NCBI RefSeq assembly: GCF_005049285.1
Contig: NZ_SOSC01000011.1
Span: 1-64,000, forward strand
Source: Halorientalis salina
Lineage (GTDB): Archaea > Halobacteriota > Halobacteria > Halobacteriales > Haloarculaceae
Reading direction: 5' to 3'
Length of the DNA stretch: 64,000 nucleotides
Part shown: in pieces, positions 34,111 to 42,769 of the stretch
How the letters are laid out: every line of letters starts with the position of its first letter
Numbering within the stretch: position 1 is the first letter of the stretch
Made by a program: the position numbers and the translations under genes
Notes under the pieces: generated by a model
Told to the model about the DNA's origin: nothing
Databases searched by the model: none
What the model saw: the letters and a program-made list of their open reading frames with translations, nothing else

Positions 34111-35249
34111 CATCCCAGCCCTAGTTTCTCAAAACCGCGTTGCAGGACGTTCATCGCCGCGTTCGCGTCCCGATCCGTCTCGAATCCACAACTTGGGCAG
34201 GAGTGTTCACGAACCCAGATGGGTTTCGGTGTCTCCACGCCACACCGAGCGCACTCCTTCGTCGTTCCTCGGGGTTCGACCTGCTTGACGTGCGTTCCGT
34301 ACAGGTCACCCTTGTATTCGAGGAGCGTGATGAACTGTCGCCACGCCGCATCCTGCTTGTTCCGGGCGTTCCCGTCACCCTGAAGCATCCCTGCAACATC
34401 CAGGTCCTCGACGAACACGGCGTCGTATTCCGTGACCAGCCACGTCGTGATCTTGTGCTGGTAGTCCAGTACTTTCCGCTTGATGTGGCGCTTGACCTTC
34501 GCCACCTCTCGGCGTTGCTTCTCATAGTTGTCCGACACCTTCACCTTCCGCGACAACTTCCGTTGTTCGCAGCGAAGACGCTCGGAGTCGTCTTCGAGGT
34601 CAAGCCACTCCACAGTCTTCCCATCAGACGTGTGGATGTAATTGAGGATGCCGAGGTCGATTCCAACGCTGTTTCTCGCGTCCAACGAGTCCACGTCGGG
34701 TTTCTCTGGGATGTGTTCGTCGTCGGTTTCTAGGCCGAACGAGACGAACCATTCACCGGTTCGCTCCTTCTTGAACGTGACCTCCTTGATCGTGGCTTGA
34801 TCGGGAATAGGGCGAGAGTACCGGATTTTCACCCAACCGATCTTGCTGAAGCGGACGTACGCGTACTTGTCGTGGCCCCTCTTTTCATCGAGGTCGAAAC
34901 CACTCTGGTTGTACGTCACACTTCGATACTCGGCGGGTGATTGCCGTTTGAGACGACCAACGGTGTATCCCTTCTCTTTCTTCTTGCGAAGATGAGAAAG
35001 ATTGCGGTGGAAGCGGGCGACGGTGGCTTGTGCGGCCTTCGAGTGCAGGTCACCGAACACCGGCCACTTACGTTTCCACTCAGGGAGTTCGTTGTTCTGG
35101 TCGTACTCGCCCGGCTTGTCGTCCTCTGGACTGTTCTCGTAGTCCCAGCGGACGTGATTGTAGAGTTGACGATGAACGTTCAGATGGTGTTCGAGTCCTT
35201 CCGCTACCTCGTCGCTCGGGTAGGCGCGGTAGCGGTGACTGTACTCCAT
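34008..35249 (-). CDS. tnpB: TnpB (OrfB) RNA-guided nuclease of IS200/IS605 family
   Basis: This 413-residue protein has a RuvC-like triad: D198 in VGIDLGI, E281 in VFVEDLDVAG and D361 in TDRDANAAMN. The zinc ribbon uses C333, C336 (ECARCG) and C351, C354 (SCPSCG). All key residues are intact, so it should be an active RNA-guided DNA nuclease, ancestor-like to Cas12. Codon use is less GC-biased than neighbouring genes, as expected of a mobile gene. The C-terminal VSASHVLETGSLPS runs into the right-end hairpin. Confidence 0.93.
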   Translation of the reverse strand: MEYSHRYRAYPSDEVAEGLEHHLNVHRQLYNHVRWDYENSPEDDKPGEYDQNNELPEWKRKWPVFGDLHSKAAQATVARFHRNLSHLRKKKEKGYTVGRLKRQSPAEYRSVTYNQSGFDLDEKRGHDKYAYVRFSKIGWVKIRYSRPIPDQATIKEVTFKKERTGEWFVSFGLETDDEHIPEKPDVDSLDARNSVGIDLGILNYIHTSDGKTVEWLDLEDDSERLRCEQRKLSRKVKVSDNYEKQRREVAKVKRHIKRKVLDYQHKITTWLVTEYDAVFVEDLDVAGMLQGDGNARNKQDAAWRQFITLLEYKGDLYGTHVKQVEPRGTTKECARCGVETPKPIWVREHSCPSCGFETDRDANAAMNVLQRGFEKLGLGWPEDTPVETVTATDTADFQRVSASHVLETGSLPS

Positions 35250-35475
35250 CGCTGTCTCCCGATTCTCCGCGTGTTTTCTTAATGGTTTGCGTCACCGAGT
35301 ATCGGCTTCATCCCCGACCACGGTGGGTCGGGGTATTCGCCTCGCTGACCAGTATAAACGCTGGCCCGCGTGTCGGCGGCGTGATGCCAGGCCGACGGCG
35401 GCCGGGCGCGCGGGGATCTGTCACGACATGGTCGATTCAGAACACCGAAATACGTGCTCGTCGTACCGCCACCCG

Positions 35476-35958
35476 ATGACCCTCTCGGAGGAGGCTCGCG
35501 AGCGTCTCGAGGAGATCGTCGCACTCCAGCCGACGAAGAACGCCGAACTCCAGGACCGCTGGGGGCTCGACAGCGGGAGCGACGTTCACCAGTACCTCGA
35601 ATCGGAACTCAAGGAGTACTACTACCGCAACGAGGACAGCCTCATCTGTGCGACCGAGGAGGCAAACGCCCTCGTGGGGGCCGAAGACGAGACCGAAGAC
35701 GGCAAGCGTATCGTCCGCTTGCCGACGCTACAGGCGGCCATCCTCGACGTCATCGCCGGCCCCGATGACGAACCACAGAGCGTCGTCTCGGTGTTACACG
35801 CGCTCCAGGAAACCGGCGACGACCCCGACGTCGACGACGTGCGGTCCGCGCTCCGCAGCCTCTCCGATAAGGGCCTCTGTGAACGCGTCAAACGGACCGT
35901 CCCGACGTTCCGACTCGCCGTTGATCGCGAGGACCTCGCCGTCGAAAACCTGGACTAA
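35476..35958 (+). CDS. DUF5797-like haloarchaeal HTH protein
   Basis: From MTLSEEARERLEEI the protein has 160 residues. It is helical, with QDRWGLDSGSDVHQYLESEL resembling a helix-turn-helix, EEANALVG, and a second winged-helix-like part (AAILDVIAGPDDEPQSVVSV followed by VRSALRSLSDKGLCERVKR). It fits a haloarchaea-only family (recalled as DUF5797), probably a transcriptional regulator. The longest frame starts within the IS left end and is not credible. It converges with the next gene by a 4-nt overlap. Confidence 0.7.
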   Translation: MTLSEEARERLEEIVALQPTKNAELQDRWGLDSGSDVHQYLESELKEYYYRNEDSLICATEEANALVGAEDETEDGKRIVRLPTLQAAILDVIAGPDDEPQSVVSVLHALQETGDDPDVDDVRSALRSLSDKGLCERVKRTVPTFRLAVDREDLAVENLD

Positions 35959-37025
35959 CCGTCTTCCGCCAGTTCCGGCCGCTCGCGTCTGCGCTGCTGG
36001 TCGAGCAACCGCTTGATTGCTTTTCCCGGTCCGCCCTCGATCGGCCAGCCGCGCTGTCGCCAGGCCGGCGGTTCGGGCTCCCACGACGAGCAGTTGCCCG
36101 AACACTCACCCGCTGTCGGGTGGCAGGACTTGGCCCCACACCAGGGCAACACGTCGCCGTCGCTGACGCATAGGTCGAAGTGCCGGCAGTCCGGCCGCAT
36201 CGTGTCGGCGTAGGAGCGCCAGCCCCGCTCGTAGGCTCGTTCGGCGATTTCGAGACGTTTGTCGGCCTTCCACTCGGGGTCGGCGTACTCGAAGCGGGCC
36301 GCGGAGGCGTCGTGGTCGCCGCCGGACGGACGGTCCGTGATTCGTGTTCCGGGCGCGTCGGGGGCCAGCGTTCGCGGGTTCCAGGCGACGTCGACCGATC
36401 CGCGCTCGGTGTCGACGGCGAGGATGCCCGCTTCGACCGGGAGGTCCTCCAGGAGCGCCGGCTCGACGGTCGATTCCGTAGCCGAGGTGGCGACCCACAC
36501 CTCGTCGGCGAGGCCGAGCGCCACGTCGCGTTCGAGTTGCGGTGCGAGGTTTCGCGCGGCACTGGCGTCCAGGTCCGGCTTGTTCTCGACGGCGACGATC
36601 CGCTCGATCCAGTCTGGATAGGCCCACCGTCGACGGAGTTCGATGCGGCCGTTCGGCCCGCGCCGCGTCTCGACGACGCCCCGGTCACCGGCCCGGTGGA
36701 CGGCTTCCCGAACGTACCGCCAGGGGTAGTCGGGTTCGGGCAGCGCGTCGCGGTACCACGCCCAGTCGGGCGGCGCGTTGCGGACGACCGGAAGGAGGTC
36801 CGAATCGAGTGCCCCCTCGCCGAACCGGGCGCGTCGTTCGAGCGCTTCGCGGTCGGCCTCGACGACGATGGTGTCCCAGCGCCGGCGCTTGACGCCGAGT
36901 TGGCGGGCGACGAAGGCGACGGTGTCGCCGCCGAGCGAGCCCACCGGCGGCCACGCACGCTCGGCCCACTGGCAGACCCGCAACTCGAAGATGAACTCGC
37001 TCGGTGCAGGGAGGTTCGACGCCAC
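35955..37025 (-). CDS. DUF5787-like protein with nuclease-like core and Cys cluster
   Basis: This 356-residue protein starts MASNLPAPSEFIFELRVCQW. The middle part (RIVAVENKPDLDASAARNL and LEDLPVEAGILAVDTE) has the E-x-K spacing of PD-(D/E)xK-type nucleases, suggested by ENKPD and the upstream acidic region. The C-terminus has clustered cysteines (RPDCRHFDLCVSD, WCGAKSCHPTAGECSGNCSSW) that could bind zinc or an Fe-S cluster. A DNA or RNA processing role is possible. Start and family assignment are moderately certain. Confidence 0.6.
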   Translation of the reverse strand: MASNLPAPSEFIFELRVCQWAERAWPPVGSLGGDTVAFVARQLGVKRRRWDTIVVEADREALERRARFGEGALDSDLLPVVRNAPPDWAWYRDALPEPDYPWRYVREAVHRAGDRGVVETRRGPNGRIELRRRWAYPDWIERIVAVENKPDLDASAARNLAPQLERDVALGLADEVWVATSATESTVEPALLEDLPVEAGILAVDTERGSVDVAWNPRTLAPDAPGTRITDRPSGGDHDASAARFEYADPEWKADKRLEIAERAYERGWRSYADTMRPDCRHFDLCVSDGDVLPWCGAKSCHPTAGECSGNCSSWEPEPPAWRQRGWPIEGGPGKAIKRLLDQQRRRERPELAEDG

Positions 37026-37106
37026 GCCTCAGTCTGGGACCCCCTGGGTGTAATGATTGTCGGCGCAGTCGCTCACGGCGGCAGGTGGCGTCCCCGTGGC
37101 CGACCC

Positions 37107-37532
37107 TTAGAACTCCGTTTGCTCGTTGAGGAACTCGTGGGCCTCCTCCAAGATCTCGCGGGGACCGTCCTGCGTGACGGTGTTGATCGCCTGTTCGTAG
37201 TCGCGCCACTGCATGTCGCGGTGTTCCTTCGAGAGTTCCGCACTCGCCTCGAAGGACTTGGCGATGAACAGGTGGACAGTCTTGTGGATCGTGTTGCCGT
37301 TCGCCTCGAACACGTAGTCGTAGTCTCGACGGAAGCCGTCAATGAGCCGGAAATCACCGATTCCGGCCTCCTCTTTCACTTCGCGGATGGCCGTCTGCTG
37401 GAGTTCCTCCTCGCCCTCGACGCCGCCCTTGGGAAACTCCCAATCGCCAGGCCGACTTTTGAGCAGCAGGTACTCGCGTCGGCCACGCGTATCGCGAAAG
37501 AGGATGGCTCCCGCGCTCGTGGCCTCTATCAT
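37107..37532 (-). CDS. Nudix hydrolase
   Basis: This 141-residue protein has a complete Nudix box at residues 36-58: GGVEGEEELQQTAIR then EVKEEAGI, preserving G-x5-E-x7-REUxEExGU. The N-terminal TSAGAILFRDTRGRREYLLL and WEFPKGG fit the diadenosine tetraphosphatase-like branch, which removes signalling or toxic dinucleotides. The promoter lies in the 106 nt that separate it from the divergent uS10-like gene. Confidence 0.9.
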   Translation of the reverse strand: MIEATSAGAILFRDTRGRREYLLLKSRPGDWEFPKGGVEGEEELQQTAIREVKEEAGIGDFRLIDGFRRDYDYVFEANGNTIHKTVHLFIAKSFEASAELSKEHRDMQWRDYEQAINTVTQDGPREILEEAHEFLNEQTEF

Positions 37533-37638
37533 TGTGCCAATCTATTCGCGGGTTACTTAAGAGAATGTCGGAGGGAATCCCGAGTTGATCGGCGACAAAG
37601 AATGGCTTTTTGCCCGTCGGTGTTCTTCCCCGGTATAG

Positions 37639-37962
37639 ATGCCGTTCGTCACCACACTCACGCTCACAAGCGGCGATCGCCACCTCCTCGACGACGTGGT
37701 CGACCAGATCAAGGAGGCCGCCGCTCGCAAGGGCGTCGAACTGAAAGGGCCACACCCGCACCCGCCCGAAGACATGCACGTCCCCCAGCTGAAGGCGCTG
37801 GTCGGCGAACACGCCCAGTTCGACGCCTGGAACTACACTGTCTACGAGCGAACCATCGAGATCGTCGGCCACGACGAGTTCGCCCGCTCGGTCGCCGGCC
37901 GCGAGTTCCCTGACGGTGTCCACGTCTCCGCCGAGGTCGAACAACAGCGCCAGACGACCTGA
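37639..37962 (+). CDS. Divergent paralogue of ribosomal protein uS10
   Basis: This 107-residue protein has the uS10/mL48 fold pattern: an early beta strand (FVTTLTLTSG), helix DDVVDQIKEAAARKGVELKG, the PHPHPPEDMHVPQL loop in place of the assembly loop and a final beta pair (DAWNYTVYERTIEIVGHDE). The canonical archaeal uS10 normally lies in the translation operon next to EF-1A, so this one is probably a second, non-canonical copy. It might replace S10 under special conditions or act outside the ribosome. Its stop coincides with the edge of a large palindrome. Confidence 0.75.
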   Translation: MPFVTTLTLTSGDRHLLDDVVDQIKEAAARKGVELKGPHPHPPEDMHVPQLKALVGEHAQFDAWNYTVYERTIEIVGHDEFARSVAGREFPDGVHVSAEVEQQRQTT

Positions 37963-38043
37963 TACGGTTTGCTGTAGCTGTGTACCGCTACGATCGCCCG
38001 CAATTGGGCGATCGATGCGGAAATGATCTACAGCAGTCCGTAT
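37962..38043. repeat. 82-nt nested palindrome (long hairpin or MITE-like element)
   Basis: Nested arms pair outward to inward: ATACGG (37962-37967) with CCGTAT (38038-38043); TGCTGTAG (37970-37977) with CTACAGCA (38028-38035); CCGC with GCGG; GATCGCCC (37992-37999) with GGGCGATC (38006-38013), around a GCAATT centre. The left arm begins at the stop codon of the uS10-like gene. Candidates are a miniature mobile element with terminal inverted repeats or a bidirectional transcript-end hairpin. Confidence 0.7.
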
Positions 38044-38093
38044 GAGCGCCGACCGGGCGAACCGTTACGTTCCTGCGCTCGCTCCGTTCTCCT

Positions 38094-39380
38094 ATGACTC
38101 CCGACACCGACAGGCTCGTTTCGCTGCGCCGCGAGTTCCACCGCCGACCGGAACCCGCCTGGCGCGAGTTCTGGACGACCGCCCGCATCCGCGAGGAACT
38201 CGACGCCATCGGCGTCGACGACGTCTTCGTCGGTCCCGAAGTGCTCGATACCGACGCCCGCATGGGGATTCCCGACGAGAGTGACCTCGACGCCTGGCTC
38301 GATCAGGCCCGGGACGCCGGCGCGGACGAGGCGACGCTCGACCGACTGGCCGGTGGCAACACCGGCCTCGTCGCCGTTTTGGACGGCGAGAATCCCGACG
38401 ACGGGCCGACCATCGCGCTCCGAGTCGACATCGACGGCCTCCCCAGGGCCGAGTCCGACGACCCGTCACACCACCCGGCAGCCGAGGGGTTCCGGTCGGT
38501 CCACGACGGCGCGATGCACGCCTGCGGCCACGACGCCCACGCGACCATCGGCCTCGGCGTCGTCGAGGCGCTGAAAGAGCGTGGATTCGCGGGCCGACTG
38601 AAGGTCCTCTTCCAGCCCGCCGAGGAGGTCGTCGGCGGGGCCGCGCCGATGGCCGAGAGCGGCCGTCTCGACGACGTGGACTACCTGCTGGCGCTCCACA
38701 TCGGACTGGACCACCCGACGGGCCAGGTCGTCGCCGGCGTCGAGGACTTCCTCGCCGTGAACCACTTCCGCGCGGCGTTCGAGGGCGAACCCGCTCATGC
38801 CGGCGGCCACCCGGCACAGGGTCGCAACGCGGTCCAGGCGATGGCGACTGCCGTCGGGAACCTCTACGCCATCCCCCGGAACGAGGCGGGCGCGACCCGC
38901 GTCAACGCCGGCGACGTTGGCGGTGGCACCGCCGCCAACATCATCCCCGAGCAGGCGTACATCGAGGGCGAAGTCCGGGGCGAGACGACCGAATTGATGG
39001 AGTACATGCGCGAGAAGGCCGACCGCGTCCTCACCAACGCGGCCGAAATGCACGACTGTACGGTGGAAGTCGAGACGAAGGGCGAGGCCCCGAGCGCGAC
39101 CAACGACGCCGAACTCGTCGACGTGGTCGAGGCGGTGGCCGGACGGACCGGTGGCGTCGACTCGGTGCTGCGCCACGACGACCTGGGCGGCAGCGAGGAC
39201 GCGACGTATCTCATGCGCCACGTCCAGAATCAGGGTGGAAAGGCGGCCTACGTCTGTGTCGGGACGGACCACCCCGGCGGCCACCACACGGCGACGTTCG
39301 ACGTGGACGAGGCGTCGCTCCCCATTGGCGTGTCAGTACTCGCGGAAACGATCCGGCAGATCGGCGAGACCCGGCCCTGA
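38094..39380 (+). CDS. M20-family amidohydrolase
   Basis: This 428-residue enzyme resembles IAA-amino-acid or N-acyl-amino-acid hydrolases. Metal-site motifs are ALRVDIDGLP, the zinc-binding GAMHACGHDAHATIG and the catalytic glutamate in FQPAEEVVGG; later HVQNQGGKAAYVCVG and DHPGGHHTATFDVDE complete the site. A dimerisation domain intervenes (VNHFRAAFEGEPAHAGGHPAQG). It cleaves amide bonds of N-acylated amino acids or related compounds. Codon use is ordinary. Confidence 0.9.
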   Translation: MTPDTDRLVSLRREFHRRPEPAWREFWTTARIREELDAIGVDDVFVGPEVLDTDARMGIPDESDLDAWLDQARDAGADEATLDRLAGGNTGLVAVLDGENPDDGPTIALRVDIDGLPRAESDDPSHHPAAEGFRSVHDGAMHACGHDAHATIGLGVVEALKERGFAGRLKVLFQPAEEVVGGAAPMAESGRLDDVDYLLALHIGLDHPTGQVVAGVEDFLAVNHFRAAFEGEPAHAGGHPAQGRNAVQAMATAVGNLYAIPRNEAGATRVNAGDVGGGTAANIIPEQAYIEGEVRGETTELMEYMREKADRVLTNAAEMHDCTVEVETKGEAPSATNDAELVDVVEAVAGRTGGVDSVLRHDDLGGSEDATYLMRHVQNQGGKAAYVCVGTDHPGGHHTATFDVDEASLPIGVSVLAETIRQIGETRP

Positions 39381-39448
39381 CGGGTCGGTGAACCGACCGC
39401 GTTCAGTGCGCCAACTGATCGGACCGGAGAACCGCTTCGCCGCCGTTC

Positions 39449-39970
39449 TCAGGCGGTCGGCGACGTCCACTCCGCGAGCGTGAACGACTTGCTGTTGTCC
39501 GGGTCCTCCCAGACGACTTCCGCCGACGCGTGTTTCATCGAGAACTTCTCGCCCTTGAGCCCCGAGTACTGCCCGGAGTGTTCGAGCGAGTGTTTGCTGA
39601 CGTTCACCGACATCCCGGCTGAGAGTCGGTCCGGCGACGACGGTGTCAGTTTCGGCCACTCGAGGCGCGTGGTGATGACGCCGGCAGCGGACGACGGCGT
39701 CGTCACGTCGCTTACCGTAATCGCGACGTTGTCCGCCTCGACCGTGTCACCGCCCGAGTGCGCGATCTTCAGGCGGTCGTCGTTGTGGTTGTCGTCGCTA
39801 CTGTACTCGAAGTTGATCGCCACCTGCGGTGTACTGGAGTTGTCGCCCGCCAGCCCCAGGAAAAACGACGCGGCCGTCGCCGCGAGCAACACCGTGATCG
39901 CGACCATGAGGATGACGCCGATGACCGGCGACACCGCTGAATCGTCCGTGATGAGTTCCTTGATTTGCAT
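39449..39970 (-). CDS. Type IV pilin (haloarchaeal class III signal peptide)
   Basis: From MQIKELITDDSAVSPVIG the protein has 173 residues. The N-terminus is the archaeal class III signal: a short charged leader, a prepilin-peptidase site near DDSAVSP, then the hydrophobic shaft VIGVILMVAITVLLAATAAS. The rest is a beta-rich globular domain with many Ser, Thr, Asp and Asn (DNSSTPQVAINFEYSSDD). It should be cleaved by PibD and polymerise into an adhesion pilus, or act as a minor pilin. The start fits a conserved leader; 24 more upstream codons are open but not pilin-like. Confidence 0.88.
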   Translation of the reverse strand: MQIKELITDDSAVSPVIGVILMVAITVLLAATAASFFLGLAGDNSSTPQVAINFEYSSDDNHNDDRLKIAHSGGDTVEADNVAITVSDVTTPSSAAGVITTRLEWPKLTPSSPDRLSAGMSVNVSKHSLEHSGQYSGLKGEKFSMKHASAEVVWEDPDNSKSFTLAEWTSPTA

Positions 39971-40010
39971 CTTCCTTCCCCCAACGTACGAACGGGCCGA
40001 CGATCCCACA

Positions 40011-40082
40011 CCATCTCGACTGGCACCGAGATGGACTCCCAACGTGGAGCCGCTAGTCCCGCCGTATGTCTGTTTCTAGAAA
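40011..40082 (-). promoter_or_regulatory. Pilin 5' region: leader hairpin and GTTTCTAGAAAC palindrome
   Basis: Upstream of the pilin ATG (39970, minus strand) CCATCTCG at 40011-40018 pairs with CGAGATGG at 40027-40034, and a perfect 12-nt palindrome GTTTCTAGAAAC lies at 40071-40082 beside a GGGTATAG TATA-like element. The palindrome sits where a repressor or activator could bind; the hairpin would be in the mRNA leader. Confidence 0.4.
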
Positions 40083-40394
40083 CCGACTATACCCGGGTAA
40101 ACCTTGAGCGGTGTCATGCCGGCTGTTTATGTACGTTACACGGCCCGAAATCAACGAAAAATATAATGCGCAGTAGGGTCGCGACCGCCATCGCCGCAAT
40201 CTCGGTATCTGTGTAGACAGCGGCGCGGTAGTTGTTGTGAGTTCCGAGTTCCACCGCTTCACCCACGCACCCGTCACGAAATCCGAAGCGGTCGTCGAGA
40301 ACCCGGACGAACCCGCCGCCCGCGGTCAGGGAATCCGATCACCCTCGCGAACGAGTAGGAGTACTGAAGTTCGAGCCGATTGCCGGTGCTCACG
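40083..40394. other. Intergenic region without a recognisable gene
   Basis: About 310 nt between the pilin promoter and the SDR gene. It contains an AT-rich block AAAAATATAATG near 40156-40168 that may be a promoter, but no coding frame with haloarchaeal codon bias was found in either direction. Confidence 0.5.
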
Positions 40395-41174
40395 ATGACG
40401 TTACGCTCACTCGACGGTCGAGTCGCGATAGTGACCGGTGCGAGTTCCGGGATCGGACAAGCGACCGCCTATGCCCTCGCACGAGCGGGCGCGTCCGTCG
40501 TTCTCTCCGCGCGCCGGGAGGACGTCCTCTCGGAGATCGAACAGGATATTCGGGACGAAACAGGCGTGGACACGCTCGTCGTACCGACCGATGTTCGAGA
40601 TCACGAGGCCGTCGAACGATTGATCGAGCGGACCGTCGAGGAGTTCGGCCGTATCGACCTGCTGGTGAACAACGCGGGCGTGCTGCGGCGAGACATCGCC
40701 CTCGAAAACATGCCTATCGAGGACTACGAGCTGATGATGGGAACGAACGTCGACGGGATGTTCTATGCGACCCGAGCCGCGCTCCCGCACCTCCGGGAAT
40801 CCAACGGGAACCTCGTGTTCATCGGGAGCGACTCCGGTAAGCATCCGGATCCGGGCATCGCCGTCTACGCCGCGACCAAGTGGTGGACGCGTGGATTCGC
40901 CCACAGCATTCACGCGCGAGAAGGGCGCAACGGCGTCGGCGTCACCCTCGTCAATCCCGGAGACACGCGAACCGAGATCGGCCCGCCCGACAGCCGGATG
41001 GTCGACCAGTACGAGGAAGACGAGATCCTCGAAGCGGTCGAGATCGCCGACGCCGTCGTGTTCGCCGCCCGACAGGATTCGAGCACCACGATCAGTGAGA
41101 TCGACGTCTCCGGGCGCGACCTCATGACGGATACGTATCGCGGACTACTGCCGGAGGATTCGTCTGCGGAGTGA
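40395..41174 (+). CDS. Short-chain dehydrogenase/reductase
   Basis: From MTLRSLDGRVAIVTG (40395) the protein has 259 residues. It has TGASSGIG, NNAGVLRRD, the active Ser in VFIGSDSGKH and the Y-x3-K in AVYAATKWWTRG. The Trp-Trp after the catalytic lysine is distinctive. The SARRED segment after the second strand suggests NADP. The substrate is unknown. A TTG five codons earlier is a less likely start. Confidence 0.85.
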   Translation: MTLRSLDGRVAIVTGASSGIGQATAYALARAGASVVLSARREDVLSEIEQDIRDETGVDTLVVPTDVRDHEAVERLIERTVEEFGRIDLLVNNAGVLRRDIALENMPIEDYELMMGTNVDGMFYATRAALPHLRESNGNLVFIGSDSGKHPDPGIAVYAATKWWTRGFAHSIHAREGRNGVGVTLVNPGDTRTEIGPPDSRMVDQYEEDEILEAVEIADAVVFAARQDSSTTISEIDVSGRDLMTDTYRGLLPEDSSAE

Positions 41175-41331
41175 ACGTCCCCCAGGCGCGTACCCTGTTC
41201 TTCTGCTGTCAGCCCCGACGAACCGTCCGACGGCCAGGATCGGTCACTGTCGCCAGCGTTCGCCACCAGGTGCCATGACGCCGCGAAAAGAGCCGGGCCG
41301 ACCGTCGACGGGCCACAGTCCAGCGGTTTTC

Positions 41332-42744
41332 TCAGTACTTCGCGTCCGCGCCGGTGGTCTCGTAGATCTCGTCCATCAGGTCGTCGCGCTGGGACTGCCA
41401 GGTGTCGAATCCGGCCGGACTGTCCGGGTAGTCGCCGTAGTGGTCGAGGAGCTGGTCCGCGAGCTTCTTGGTCTGGTAGAGGTCCCAGATCGTGCCCCAG
41501 TGGCCGAAGCTCTTGATCGCGGTCTTGACTTTCAGCAGCGGCCCGATGTTCGCCGACCCCGAGTAGAGGGCTTCCGAGATCTGTTCGGCCGGCATCGCGG
41601 CCATCAGGGCCATCAGGTCGTCGAGGTCGGAGCCCGTCGTGAAGATGTTGTAGACGTCCAGCGCGGCGTAGCGACCGCCGAAGTGGTCCATGATCCGGGT
41701 GTTGTACTCCCACAGCGCCTCTTCGGCCACGGTCCCGTCACTGATCGCCTCGATCGCCTCTTCGGCGGCGTACTGGCCGGCGTAGGCAGCGCCCGCGATC
41801 CCGCCCCCAGTTGTCGGGTTGACGTGGGCGGCGGCGTCCCCGACGGCGATGTAGCCCGGCGCGACCGCCGAGTCGTAGGGCCGCCGCGTCGGCAGGGCCG
41901 CGCCGAGTTTGTCCTTGACTTCTGCGCCCTTGAACTCGGGCCGGTTCCGGATGTCGCGTTTCAGGTCCTCGACGAGCTGCATCGGCTCCTCGCCCATCTG
42001 GAAGCCCAGCCCGACGTTGATCTCCGTCTCGGTCCGCGGGAAGTACCAGAGGTAGCCAGCGGATCGTTTGGTCGGCTTGAGCACCAGGGCGTCGGACCAC
42101 TCGACGGGTTCCTCGACCTCGACGACCTCCCGATACGCCGAGGAGAACTGCGAGTACTGGACGTTCGTGTCGAAAGTCGCGTCCTCGAAGTCGGTCTTGT
42201 CCTGCAACAGGGAGAGCGAGCCCGCGCCGTCGATAACGACGTCGGCCTCGTATGTCACCGGCTCGCCCTGCCGAATCGCTTCGATCCCGGTCACGCGACC
42301 GGTCCCGTCCTGGGTGACGTTCTTGACGACCGTGTCGTAGTGGAACTCGGCCCCCGCCGAGTCGGCCCCCTCGATGAGGAGCCGGCCGTACTTATACCGG
42401 TCGATGACCGCGAGTTCGCCGGGCACCGGGATGTCGAGTACGGCGTCCTGTGCCGGAATCTCGAAGCGCCCGTGGTCCACCTCGGTGTTCGTGAACGCGG
42501 GTTCGATCTGTGATTTGGGGATGCTCTTCGGGAAGTTCGAGGCGCCCTTGAGCGCGTCACCGCAGGCGATGTGTCCCGCTTCCTCCTCGGTTTTCCGTTC
42601 CACGATGACGACGTCGAGGCCCGCGTTGGCGATCGTTGCCGCAGCGTAACACCCGGACGTGCCAGCGCCGACGACGACGACGTCGTAGGTTCGGGTCCCG
42701 CCGCCGGCCGTCGGCGTGCCGGCGTCGGTCTCCTGTGTAGCCAT
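41332..42744 (-). CDS. Geranylgeranyl reductase family flavoprotein
   Basis: From MATQETDAGTPTAGG the protein has 470 residues. The FAD-binding Rossmann motif is VVVVGAGTSGCYAAATIANAG, followed by VIVERKTE and CGDALKG; the second FAD motif AVAPGYIAVGDAAAHVNPTTGGG is characteristic of geranylgeranyl/digeranylgeranylglycerophospholipid reductases, which saturate the isoprenoid chains of archaeal lipids. It is divergent from a 2Fe-2S ferredoxin gene, and the two promoters share an inverted 13-bp element, consistent with ferredoxin being its electron donor. Confidence 0.85.
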   Translation of the reverse strand: MATQETDAGTPTAGGGTRTYDVVVVGAGTSGCYAAATIANAGLDVVIVERKTEEEAGHIACGDALKGASNFPKSIPKSQIEPAFTNTEVDHGRFEIPAQDAVLDIPVPGELAVIDRYKYGRLLIEGADSAGAEFHYDTVVKNVTQDGTGRVTGIEAIRQGEPVTYEADVVIDGAGSLSLLQDKTDFEDATFDTNVQYSQFSSAYREVVEVEEPVEWSDALVLKPTKRSAGYLWYFPRTETEINVGLGFQMGEEPMQLVEDLKRDIRNRPEFKGAEVKDKLGAALPTRRPYDSAVAPGYIAVGDAAAHVNPTTGGGIAGAAYAGQYAAEEAIEAISDGTVAEEALWEYNTRIMDHFGGRYAALDVYNIFTTGSDLDDLMALMAAMPAEQISEALYSGSANIGPLLKVKTAIKSFGHWGTIWDLYQTKKLADQLLDHYGDYPDSPAGFDTWQSQRDDLMDEIYETTGADAKY

Positions 42745-42769
42745 GTCGAACACTGGTAACCCCACGGAG

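Larger units (their letters stand above)
33976..35333 (-). mobile_element. IS200/IS605-type element with solo tnpB
   Basis: A single tnpB gene is bounded by two hairpins with identical ACGGTG loops on the plus strand: CCCCGCGC/GCGCGGGG at 33976-33997 (right end) and CCCCGACC/GGTCGGGG at 35312-35333 (left end). Subterminal palindromes and absence of inverted repeats or target duplication are the hallmark of IS200/IS605 elements. No tnpA is present, so movement would need TnpA in trans. The exact outer boundaries are not fixed. Confidence 0.8.

Noticed and set aside
40053-40277. 74-residue minus-strand frame upstream of the pilin
   Set aside because: Arg/Thr/Ser-rich sequence without codon bias or domain character; it overlaps the pilin regulatory region.
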